Shown here piece after piece: positions 43,415-50,764 of a stretch of 53,029 nucleotides of DNA. The first letter of the stretch is position 1. Every line of letters begins with the position of its first letter. Source of the stretch: Lachnospiraceae bacterium (GTDB lineage: Bacteria; Bacillota; Clostridia; Lachnospirales; Lachnospiraceae). Position numbers and translations under genes: made by a program. Under the pieces are notes generated by a model. It did not search any database, was not told where the DNA came from, and saw only the letters and a program-made list of their open reading frames with translations. The stretch covers positions 1 through 53,029 of the forward strand of contig JAFYDI010000095.1 in NCBI GenBank assembly GCA_017544835.1, written 5' to 3'.

Positions 43415-44823
43415 AAACTGCCAAGCGCCTTTCTGTCCACCTTGCCGTTGTCGTTAAGCGGCAGTGAATCCACCTGCTTTATCGTTTTGGGAATCATGTA
43501 GTGCGGAATCCGCTCTGAAAGTTCCTGCCTGATATCCCGAGTCTTAACCGGAAAATCTGCCTCCACATAGGCTTTAATCGCCTTCACAGTCCCATTGCTG
43601 TCATAGCTTGCCACAACTGCGCTGCCGCTCACGCCTTCAAGAGCGTTTATATGGTGCTCTATCTCCTCTAACTCTATGCGATAGCCCATATACTTAATCT
43701 GGCTGTCCAATCTTCCCTTGCAGTATAGCAGCCCATTCTTTATATATCCCAAGTCGCCGGTTCTGTAACAATTCACATCGCCGTCTTTGTAAAAGCCGCC
43801 CTTAGGCCCTCCGAGATATCCCGAGAATACGCTTTTTCCTTTCAGGACTATCTCGTCATCCACAATCTCTATTTCCGTTGCCGCCGCACAAATCTCTCCC
43901 ACAGGCAAAAGAAGTTCGTTCTCAGCCATTTCCCGGGTAATTAAAACAGCCGTTACTGCAGACGTCGCTTCGGTGGGCCCGTAAGCATTTATGATTATAA
44001 GGTCCGGAAAAGCCTCAAAAAGTTTTCGGGCTACTTTGCTCTCAAGCCGTTCCCCGCAGAAATAAATGCATTTAAGTTTAGAAAAGTTCTTGTAATCAAA
44101 AGAACTGTCGATAAGACATAACCTTGCCAAAGAAGGCGTCATGACTGCCACATCAGCTTCCTTAAACGCTTTATAAAAGCCTTCCGGGTCTTCTATTATG
44201 TTGCCTTGAAAGGATAACAGTGTGTGCCCGCCGCATAGCGCATAATACAAATCCGCGACACTTAAATCAAAGCTGAAGCTTGCCTGATTAAACACTGTGA
44301 TGCTTTCGTATTCTTTAAGTGGCATAAGCCCTGAAATCCAGCGAGTGAAATTATCAAGGTTGCTCCTTGAAATCGGCACTCCCTTGGGCTCGCCTGTACT
44401 TCCGGAAGTAAAGATTATATATGCGGTGTCGCTGTCGCAATTATGCTCTGTGTCTCCGGCAAAGCGCTTCATGTCGGAAAGGCTTATACACAGAATGTTC
44501 TTTATATCCAAAGGCTTATCTGTTATTAGGAGTGTTGCACCGGTTGCCGTGACTATTTTATTTATTCTTAAAAGCGGCGTTCCCTCTTCTATCGGCACAT
44601 ACGGACGCTTTGCAAGCAGACAGGCGAGTATGGTTACCACCATGTAAATGCTTTTGTGTCCATAGACTATGACTGGGGAAGTGCCTTGCTTTCTAAGCAA
44701 AGAAGCGTATTCTCTGCTCTCGTCCCATAATGCTTTGTAACTGATGGCTGTGTCCGCAACTCTGTATGCGATTCTTTCGGGAAACTGCTCCGCCGATTGT
44801 CTGATGCTTTGTATCGTATCCAC
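43411..44823 (-). CDS. amino acid-activating AMP ligase (DltA-like)
   Basis: 470 residues of the adenylation-domain family, close in size and order to D-alanine-carrier protein ligase. Core motifs: IIFTSGSTGEPKGVP (ATP loop), INAYGPTEATSA, YRTGDLGYI, and the catalytic Lys in NDNGKVDRKAL at the C terminus. It should make an aminoacyl-AMP and load the adjacent carrier protein. The start is a GTG that overlaps the VanW stop by one base (TAGTG), with a weak ribosome site, so translation is coupled. Specificity for D-alanine is inferred from resemblance to DltA, not proven; a stand-alone NRPS-like ligase is the alternative. Confidence 0.82.
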   Translation of the reverse strand: MDTIQSIRQSAEQFPERIAYRVADTAISYKALWDESREYASLLRKQGTSPVIVYGHKSIYMVVTILACLLAKRPYVPIEEGTPLLRINKIVTATGATLLITDKPLDIKNILCISLSDMKRFAGDTEHNCDSDTAYIIFTSGSTGEPKGVPISRSNLDNFTRWISGLMPLKEYESITVFNQASFSFDLSVADLYYALCGGHTLLSFQGNIIEDPEGFYKAFKEADVAVMTPSLARLCLIDSSFDYKNFSKLKCIYFCGERLESKVARKLFEAFPDLIIINAYGPTEATSAVTAVLITREMAENELLLPVGEICAAATEIEIVDDEIVLKGKSVFSGYLGGPKGGFYKDGDVNCYRTGDLGYIKNGLLYCKGRLDSQIKYMGYRIELEEIEHHINALEGVSGSAVVASYDSNGTVKAIKAYVEADFPVKTRDIRQELSERIPHYMIPKTIKQVDSLPLNDNGKVDRKALGSL

Positions 44824-45647
44824 TATTCTCTGATCTCGTCTTTCGGGATATATGCGTAATCGTACATAACTTTTGAATGGTTGTTAAGCACAACTTCCCT
44901 GCGAATTTCCACGCCGGTCTCTCTGTCTATAACGGTTCTTAACACCTTGGAAATTCTGTAGTATGTATCGCCTTCTTTGCGACAATGATGGTCTTCCTCC
45001 GAAAGCTTGTATCTGCAAGGGAAAGGTCTCTCGCTTCTTAGCTCTCCGCAGAGCTCGTCGCCTTCCACCCATACCATAAGCTGAACATTTTGGTCGGTGG
45101 TGTTTTTGAAGCGATAGTCAACGTTGTTGTAACAAACCGAGGTACCCGTTCCGAAAGGGACGCGCCTTCTTTCGTCGGGAAAGAGCGCATCGGAATGATG
45201 GTGAAGCTCCGTAACTTCAAGCGGACTGTTAAGCACCAGCCAGTGAATCATATTGGCCATCTGACATAAGCCTCCGCCGTAGCCGGAAGTTAAACCGTTT
45301 TTACTTATTACAAGCCCTTCTTTGTATCCGTGCTTCTTATCGGTAGGACCCACGGTACTCCAATATGAAAACGTCTCGCCCGGACGAATTACAAGCGTGT
45401 TAATCTTCTTACATGCCAGCAAGATGTTGGTTACCTTGTTGTCCTGAAGTATCATGTCTACACCGAGGAGTTTTCTTTTTAAGATAGAGCTGTGGCTTTT
45501 AACGATGTTGGGAAGTTCGGTACTTGAGTAAGTCTTCGCAATAACATCCTGAGAAAAGATGTTTTTAAGATGCCTTTTTGCTATTTCCTTCTTAAGCGAA
45601 ATCTCGTACGTAAGCGGACTGATTTCGCAAAATAGCTTTCTTCCCAT
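44823..45647 (-). CDS. VanW family protein
   Basis: 274 residues. The VanW core is clear: LVIRPGETFSYW, GLVISKNGLTSGYGGGLCQMAN, and LHHHSDA, with two conserved histidines and a cysteine. VanW proteins occur near vancomycin-resistance and cell-envelope genes; the biochemical role is unknown. No membrane segment is visible, unlike longer VanW proteins with an N-terminal YoaR domain. It is the first gene of an operon with DltA-like, DltC-like and phosphatase genes, overlapping the ligase start by one base. That supports an envelope-related function for the set. The start follows GGAGGG. Confidence 0.88.
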   Translation of the reverse strand: MGRKLFCEISPLTYEISLKKEIAKRHLKNIFSQDVIAKTYSSTELPNIVKSHSSILKRKLLGVDMILQDNKVTNILLACKKINTLVIRPGETFSYWSTVGPTDKKHGYKEGLVISKNGLTSGYGGGLCQMANMIHWLVLNSPLEVTELHHHSDALFPDERRRVPFGTGTSVCYNNVDYRFKNTTDQNVQLMVWVEGDELCGELRSERPFPCRYKLSEEDHHCRKEGDTYYRISKVLRTVIDRETGVEIRREVVLNNHSKVMYDYAYIPKDEIRE

Positions 45648-45770
45648 AACCGTACCCTCCGCATTCGATTATTGCATAAAGAGTGGAATTTTGCGAGTGT
45701 TTCCGGTTTCTTTTAAGGATATCTTAAAGAAATTCCGGTGGCCTTTTAAGCACACCGGGTTTCTGATGCA

Positions 45771-46556
45771 TTAGTCGTTTTTCTTAAGGATATCAAGCGA
45801 GTGGTGAGACATTCCCACAATGTCCTGTCTCTCACATATGTGCAAATGAAAGTCTACCCATGCGTTGAAGTGTTCGTCGCTTAATCCGTCAATCATGGGT
45901 CTGAAGAAGTTGGTGGTACCGTCGCTTGCGATGAGCTTTTCTCTTGTAACATCGGCTGTTGCGTTAAGCGCTGCAATCTCCTCGGTTCTTATCATTGAAA
46001 AAAGTTCCTCGGGATTGCTTAAACAGTGCCAGTCTTCGGTAACCAGTCCTTTATCCCTTATTTCGTCGAGTCTTCCCATGTTGAAAAGGCAATCGATGAT
46101 GGTGGTCTCGTTCATAATGTATGCCACGAATATATGACCGCCCTTTTTCGTAATTCGCACGGCTTCGGAAAGTGCTTTTTGCCTGTCGGTATCATTGTAA
46201 AAATGATACATCGGTCCCAAAAGAAGGGTCAAGTCAAAGGTTTCGTCATTAAATCTTGAAAGGTCGAGTGCGTTGCCTTCGTATACCTCGATTTTCTCGG
46301 TTCCGTCAAGCTTGGCTCTAAGCTTATCGAGATTGGAGGATACTAAATCAACTGCGGTTACGTCGTAGCCTTCTTTGGCCAGGGTTACACTGTAGCGACC
46401 GGTGGCCGCGCCGATTTCAATAATCTTGCTGTCAGATTTTTCTTTAAGATATTCGTGAATATACTTCATGGTGGTTATGTATTCAACCTTGCCATGATTG
46501 GATGTAAGTCGGTGCTCTTCGTCATAATTCTCATAATAGTTTTTAAGGTAATCCAT
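45771..46556 (-). CDS. class I SAM-dependent methyltransferase
   Basis: 261 residues. The SAM-binding glycine loop is IIEIGAATGRYSVTLAKEG, followed by the acidic second strand VTAVDLV and the motif LTLLLGPMYHF. The acceptor molecule cannot be told. It is a single gene; the ribosome site AAAGGAG is eight to ten bases before the ATG. A terminator and a 42-codon gene lie upstream on the same strand. Confidence 0.88.
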   Translation of the reverse strand: MDYLKNYYENYDEEHRLTSNHGKVEYITTMKYIHEYLKEKSDSKIIEIGAATGRYSVTLAKEGYDVTAVDLVSSNLDKLRAKLDGTEKIEVYEGNALDLSRFNDETFDLTLLLGPMYHFYNDTDRQKALSEAVRITKKGGHIFVAYIMNETTIIDCLFNMGRLDEIRDKGLVTEDWHCLSNPEELFSMIRTEEIAALNATADVTREKLIASDGTTNFFRPMIDGLSDEHFNAWVDFHLHICERQDIVGMSHHSLDILKKND

Positions 46557-46620
46557 GTCTTCTCTCCTTTTGTGTGGTTAGGCGCGGGTGTGCACCCCCT
46601 CGCCATTGGCCTTTTAGAAA

Positions 46621-46657
46621 AAATAAAACACCACCATACGTATGGGTATGATGGTGT
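46621..46657 (-). terminator. terminator of the 42-codon gene
   Basis: On the minus strand ACACCATCATAC / GTATGGTGGTGT (one G-U pair) with a 6-base loop, followed by TTTATTTTTTC. It lies 35 bases after the small gene's stop. Confidence 0.88.
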
Positions 46658-46691
46658 CTATAGCTATCGTTATATAGGTATACCGCTTCCC

Positions 46692-46820
46692 TTATGGTCG
46701 CGGTGCCGTGTCAACAACATCACTAAAGATTCCATCACTTAACAAACCCTCAAGCATATACTGTGTTGCGGGGACGGGTCGCCAAGTATGCTGATAAAAG
46801 AATCTGTTTAATGTTGCCAC
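46692..46820 (-). CDS. 42-residue orphan small protein
   Basis: A short frame with a GTG start. It has a consensus promoter, AAAGGA six bases before the GTG and a strong terminator, so it forms a complete transcription unit. The peptide starts MATLNRFFYQHTW, has RPVP and MLEGLL in the middle and ends in TAPRP. It is neither strongly hydrophobic nor a signal peptide. I do not recognise a family. The quality of the expression signals argues that it is a real gene rather than chance; it could also be an RNA whose coding frame is incidental. Confidence 0.6.
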   Translation of the reverse strand: MATLNRFFYQHTWRPVPATQYMLEGLLSDGIFSDVVDTAPRP

Positions 46821-46850
46821 GATTTTATCCTTTCAAAATGTATTGAGAGA

Positions 46851-46879
46851 ATATTACTGTAGTTTTTATTAATTGTCAA
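46851..46879 (-). promoter_or_regulatory. consensus promoter of the 42-codon gene
   Basis: Minus-strand TTGACA and TAATAT separated by exactly 17 bases, giving a leader of about 24 bases before the GTG. It is the best sigma-A promoter in the window. Confidence 0.8.
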
Positions 46880-46981
46880 TAATTTTATTAATCGTTATTG
46901 CAAAAGAATATGAAGCCGATTAATTACCCATGAAAAAGTGGCATCTGCAGTTAACATAACATAGGCGTCCTCAACATTTTT

Positions 46982-47258
46982 TTGACTAAGAAGGCCATTT
47001 CTCGCTATCTTAGTCAGCACTTTTGCCCTTTTCCTGATTTTTCCAAATAAAAAAATGACTAAATCGGAGCTTTCTCTCCTTTTTAGTCATTTTCTTCTTC
47101 TGAAATTTAAGTTTAGGTTTACATAAGTCGTTTTTGTGTTGACTAATAGTGCCAAAACCTCCCCCTTTAGTCAACTTAATCACTTTTTGGCATGCTTTCG
47201 GTCTGCGTACTCGGACAATGTATTGACTAAGACCATCTATTCACGCCGTTTTAGTCAA
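46982..47258. repeat. array of four hairpins with TTGACTAA / TTAGTCAA arms
   Basis: Four inverted repeats with nearly identical arms and different loops: 46983-47016 (TGACTAAG / CTTAGTCA), 47052-47093 (AAAATGACTAAA / TTTAGTCATTTT), 47138-47175 (GTTGACTAA / TTAGTCAAC) and 47223-47258 (TTGACTAA / TTAGTCAA). Arms are 8-12 bp, perfect, with loops of 18-20 bases. Spacing from start to start is about 70-86 bases. Short flanking blocks such as CACTTTT with GCC or GGC recur after copies 1 and 3. The rest of the 499-base gap between the PIG-L gene and the 42-codon gene holds only this array and the small gene's promoter. Confidence 0.8.
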
Positions 47259-47319
47259 CATTGTGCCTTCTTAGCCGATGATAGTACCAAAATTCACCGC
47301 GCGGCTCTCTCAATCCACT

Positions 47320-48090
47320 CTACTTCGAGGCTTCGGGCAAGCAATGCATATGCGTGCGCCCTAACACTCTGAAGCCTTCGGCCTTGCCCGAAAAGCTTCT
47401 GATGCCAAAGTCAAAAGCGCGCAATTTCAAATATGTTCTTACCGACTTAAAAGCCTCGGAATCTGCAGGGAACTGACTCTTGTGAGTAAGAATAGAGTCA
47501 AACTGCTGCTTCATAAAGCCCGAGACTTTCACATAACGATTGGGCTTCGCAGTCATGTAATATGCTATAGCATCGATTGGAGCAGTCTTGGCTCCGTGTG
47601 CCGCCATTATCTCTTTAAACGGTGCAAAAAACGCAAGTCTTCTCGCCGCTTCGCCCACATTCAAGTGGTCGGTGTGGCACTCGCTTGATACTGCAGGGTC
47701 GGGTGCAAATATCACTTCAGGCTTAACCTCACCGATAGCCCGAGCCATAGCCGAATACAAGTCATTGAAATCATACAGCCCGCCGTCCGAGAAATTAAGA
47801 AATCGCACATCATCCACACCAAGAGCTTTAGCCGCGGCAACACTCTCCTCTCGCCGTAACGCAGCCAGCTCATCAGGCGTAGTCCCTTCCGGCGCAAAGT
47901 CTAACCCGAATCGCCCGTCAATGCATATCAGAAACGTCACTTTCTTACCCATAGCCGCAAGCTTCGAGGCGGTCGCCCCCGCTCCTATTTCAATATCATC
48001 GGGATGCGGTCCTATAAAAAGAAACCGCTCATACGAAAGTAACTTTGGCGCCGGAGCCGCCATTTTAAGCACAAAAGAAGTAATGCTCAT
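47320..48090 (-). CDS. PIG-L family deacetylase
   Basis: 256 residues. The zinc-binding motifs of the family are present: GPHPDDIE near residue 28 and CHTDHLNVG near the middle. Such enzymes remove acetyl groups from N-acetylglucosamine-type sugars; the exact substrate is open. The ATG follows AAGGGGG. It lies 25 bp behind the alpha/beta hydrolase gene, and both could act on a modified saccharide. Downstream is the second hairpin array, whose first hairpin met (copy 4) could end the transcript. Confidence 0.9.
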   Translation of the reverse strand: MSITSFVLKMAAPAPKLLSYERFLFIGPHPDDIEIGAGATASKLAAMGKKVTFLICIDGRFGLDFAPEGTTPDELAALRREESVAAAKALGVDDVRFLNFSDGGLYDFNDLYSAMARAIGEVKPEVIFAPDPAVSSECHTDHLNVGEAARRLAFFAPFKEIMAAHGAKTAPIDAIAYYMTAKPNRYVKVSGFMKQQFDSILTHKSQFPADSEAFKSVRTYLKLRAFDFGIRSFSGKAEGFRVLGRTHMHCLPEASK

Positions 48091-48115
48091 TAATCCCCCT
48101 TAACAATACATTACA

Positions 48116-49018
48116 CTAAAATCCAAGTTCTCTTACCACATCGGCAATCCAACCGGTAAGCCCATGCGGCAACCGTTCATCCATAGGTGTCCCGTCATCA
48201 AACATGAGATTACACTGCACTCCGTTCATAAGGCAGTGCTGACCCATTTCGATACCCGCGTATATAGACGCAACACCTTTATCACCGTTTCTTACCCAAT
48301 CAGGCGTGAAAATAAAGCAGTGCTTCATACGCTCAAGCCTTGGCAGCCTCGGCACAAGCTCCTTCTGATAATCGTGGAACTCATCTCTCTTTCCAAGCGC
48401 CAGAAACAGGTACTTGCCCTTTTCATCATACTTATCAAGCACCGAGTCATCCGCAAGAGCCGTCCCGCCCACAGGAATAACAACATCAAAGTCATCCATG
48501 TATGTATCCATTAGTCTTAACACGAAAGTCGCGCCTGAAGAATTGCCGAGAAGTATAATCGGTCCGATAACATCTTTTCTCTCAGCCAAAAAATCCATGA
48601 TGAGGCTGTGCACCGATTCAAGATAATCCACCGACCACGCTCCCTGAACTTTGCCCGCTTCATCCCTGTATTCATTGGCAACAGGAATCAGGATATGCGC
48701 GCCGCCAAGAGACTTCTGATACGCAGGAGACGCATATAATTCCGCACCTGTATAGTTGATGCACACATCTCCCACAAGCGAATTGCTCGTGCCGTGCAAG
48801 AACACAAGAAGCGGACGTTTCCCCTGCATAGCATCTGAGTGTCTAAACGGATTATAGAAATAATACTTAAGCTCTGTACCATCCGTATGCTTGTACAAAG
48901 ACTTTTCAAACAAATGAAAAAGCTTGCCCACCTCATAAGTAGGTGCCGTAGAAATAAAATCCCCCGGCTCCATCTCACCTGCCCAAGGCGGAACAGGACT
49001 ACCCTTTACATCTCCCAT
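48116..49018 (-). CDS. alpha/beta hydrolase (esterase-like)
   Basis: 300 residues without signal peptide. The oxyanion strand LLVFLHGTSNS and nucleophile elbow LGNSSGAT mark the fold. A late acid (ALGKRDEFHDY) and a histidine near GQHCLMNG are candidates for the rest of the triad. Substrate unknown; a carbohydrate esterase fits the neighbourhood. The start follows GGGAGG. It lies 26 bp behind the CapA-family gene and 25 bp before the PIG-L gene, so the three are likely one operon. Confidence 0.75.
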   Translation of the reverse strand: MGDVKGSPVPPWAGEMEPGDFISTAPTYEVGKLFHLFEKSLYKHTDGTELKYYFYNPFRHSDAMQGKRPLLVFLHGTSNSLVGDVCINYTGAELYASPAYQKSLGGAHILIPVANEYRDEAGKVQGAWSVDYLESVHSLIMDFLAERKDVIGPIILLGNSSGATFVLRLMDTYMDDFDVVIPVGGTALADDSVLDKYDEKGKYLFLALGKRDEFHDYQKELVPRLPRLERMKHCFIFTPDWVRNGDKGVASIYAGIEMGQHCLMNGVQCNLMFDDGTPMDERLPHGLTGWIADVVRELGF

Positions 49019-49044
49019 AAATACCTCCCAATATGTTTTTAAGC

Positions 49045-50205
49045 TTACATCTGCTCAAGAATATACTCTTTAACACCCTCAAGCTTACTCTTCTTCCACT
49101 CCCCCGACTCAGCCTCGGCCGCAAGCGGAAGCACTACAAAGAAATCGAGCCCCTCGCCCGGCACTCTGCCGCTTCTCTTGGGATTGGCAAAATGCTCCGC
49201 CCACTCTTCCTTAGTGGCATCGGGCTTCATAGTCTTCATAAAAACCTGCTGACGCTTGGTCGCCGCCACAAACATCTTGGCCGAAAGAGGTGCCAAAAGC
49301 TTATATTCTTCCTCCTGCACATCCACGAATATTCGCGGAATGTCACCCGCAACAACGTGTTCCAGCGTCCTGTCTATCTCAATTCCGAAAGCGTCAAAAG
49401 AAAACGCATCTTCCGTGAAGTTAAGTTTCACGAGCAATCCGTACTGAGTGTTATACTGCGCCCTCTGGTAAGGCGTATCAAATATAAAATTGCCGAGGGA
49501 ATAAAAAATTACCTTATCCCCCACAGTCTCGTAATTCATGGGAACATGAGGATGGTGCCCGATTATTACATCCGCACCCATCTCAAGATATTTAAGATAA
49601 CGATCTCTCGTATAAGGAGTAGCAAGCGCCGTAAACTCCTCTCCGCCGTGCGACACAATGACACACCAGCGACAGGTCTTACGAACCTCGTTAATGCGCT
49701 CCTGAATCAAATCGTAATCGCTCCAGTTAAGGCACCCCGCCTTGTCAGGCCCCGCAGGCTTGCAACCGCGCTGATAGCCGACACCGATAAGACCGATGCC
49801 GCCCGCTTCATTAAGAATAACCGGCTTACTTGCCTCGTCAATATTCATGCCTGCGCCGAGAGTCGTAACACCTGCATTCGCTGCTTCTCTAAGTGTTGCC
49901 GCCATACCTTCCTCGCCCGCGTCCATAATATGGTTGTTGCAGATATTCCATATATCCGCATGCATATTATTAAGCACACCAACCGCACCTGGATTCATGG
50001 TATGCATAAGCTGAACTGCGCCTTCTGTGGTCGTATTGGCGGGAACATCAAGAATCGGTCCCTCAACATTGGCCACCACATGGTCACCCGAATGCAGGAA
50101 AGAAAGAACCTCCTCATCTATAAGGTCCTTATCCTCCCACCTACCTTCCATATATCGGTCAAATCCTATATCACCGGTAAAAACTAACGATGTGCTCTCT
50201 TTCAT
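49045..50205 (-). CDS. CapA family (PgsA-like) metallophosphatase-fold protein
   Basis: 386 residues. The CapA fold shows TGDIGFDRY at the N terminus, VANVEGPI, NICNNHIMDAG and IIGHHPHVP, which correspond to the metal-binding positions of calcineurin-like enzymes. The best known members take part in poly-gamma-glutamate capsule formation, but many stand-alone members have unknown roles. There is no signal peptide or membrane anchor, unlike capsule CapA. It heads the group with the esterase and PIG-L genes. The ATG follows GGAGAG. Confidence 0.85.
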   Translation of the reverse strand: MKESTSLVFTGDIGFDRYMEGRWEDKDLIDEEVLSFLHSGDHVVANVEGPILDVPANTTTEGAVQLMHTMNPGAVGVLNNMHADIWNICNNHIMDAGEEGMAATLREAANAGVTTLGAGMNIDEASKPVILNEAGGIGLIGVGYQRGCKPAGPDKAGCLNWSDYDLIQERINEVRKTCRWCVIVSHGGEEFTALATPYTRDRYLKYLEMGADVIIGHHPHVPMNYETVGDKVIFYSLGNFIFDTPYQRAQYNTQYGLLVKLNFTEDAFSFDAFGIEIDRTLEHVVAGDIPRIFVDVQEEEYKLLAPLSAKMFVAATKRQQVFMKTMKPDATKEEWAEHFANPKRSGRVPGEGLDFFVVLPLAAEAESGEWKKSKLEGVKEYILEQM

Positions 50206-50281
50206 TATCTCTCTCCGTCAAAAGAAGATTATTTAATCACATCTTATCACAGACTTACTGCCTACACCAGTTTAACTCAAG

Positions 50282-50764
50282 CTACAGTGCCATCACATAA
50301 ACCTGGCACGGATTCAATTCATCCCAAAGCATCGGAAACACTTCAAATTCCTTGAATCCCAGCGATAAATAAAATCGATTGGTGGCATCATAATCTTCAT
50401 ACATCCCCATCTTCACAGTCTTAACCTGTAAGAAGGAGTATCCTCTGCGCTTTGCCTCATCATGGAGCCTTTCAAATAACTTCCTGCCGACGCCCTTTCT
50501 GTGATACTCCTGCAACACGCCCATTACACAAAGTTCAGCGGTATCCTTTCCTGTTTCTTTAAGACATATAAACCCTACCGGTCTGTCCTCACAAAAGGCA
50601 GCAAAAAAAGGTCTGTCTACGCTGTCTCTTATGTACTCTTCCCTCGACTCTTCAACCCCGAACCAATCGGGCAACGCCTCAAGAATAAGCCTTGTGATAC
50701 GCTTCTTATCCTCTGCATCTATAATCTCTTTAACAATACAACTATCCATATTCTCCTTAACCAT
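50282..50764 (-). CDS. GNAT acetyltransferase downstream of the cyclase gene
   Basis: 160 residues. The acetyl-CoA-binding motif A region is LCVMGVLQEYHRKGVGRKLFE, of which the RKGVGRKL loop is the key part, followed by ATNRFYLSLGF. The ATG shares its first base with the last base of the cyclase stop (TGATG), so the two are translationally coupled; GGGAG lies eight bases before it. The tight coupling suggests a role with the cyclase, for example acetylating the peptide product, but the acceptor is unknown. General detoxifying acetylation remains possible. Confidence 0.82.
   Translation of the reverse strand: MVKENMDSCIVKEIIDAEDKKRITRLILEALPDWFGVEESREEYIRDSVDRPFFAAFCEDRPVGFICLKETGKDTAELCVMGVLQEYHRKGVGRKLFERLHDEAKRRGYSFLQVKTVKMGMYEDYDATNRFYLSLGFKEFEVFPMLWDELNPCQVYVMAL

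Noticed and set aside
46455-46742. Plus-strand frame of 95 codons
   Set aside because: Antisense to the methyltransferase start, the terminator and the 42-codon gene; no ribosome site or motif.
46982-47258. Integron attC sites
   Set aside because: The hairpins lack the RYYYAAC/GTTRRRY core pairs and extrahelical bases of attC, and no integrase or gene cassettes are seen.
49033-50187. Plus-strand frame of 384 codons
   Set aside because: Exact shadow of the CapA-family gene, rich in Arg/His/Leu as expected for an antisense reading of its codons.
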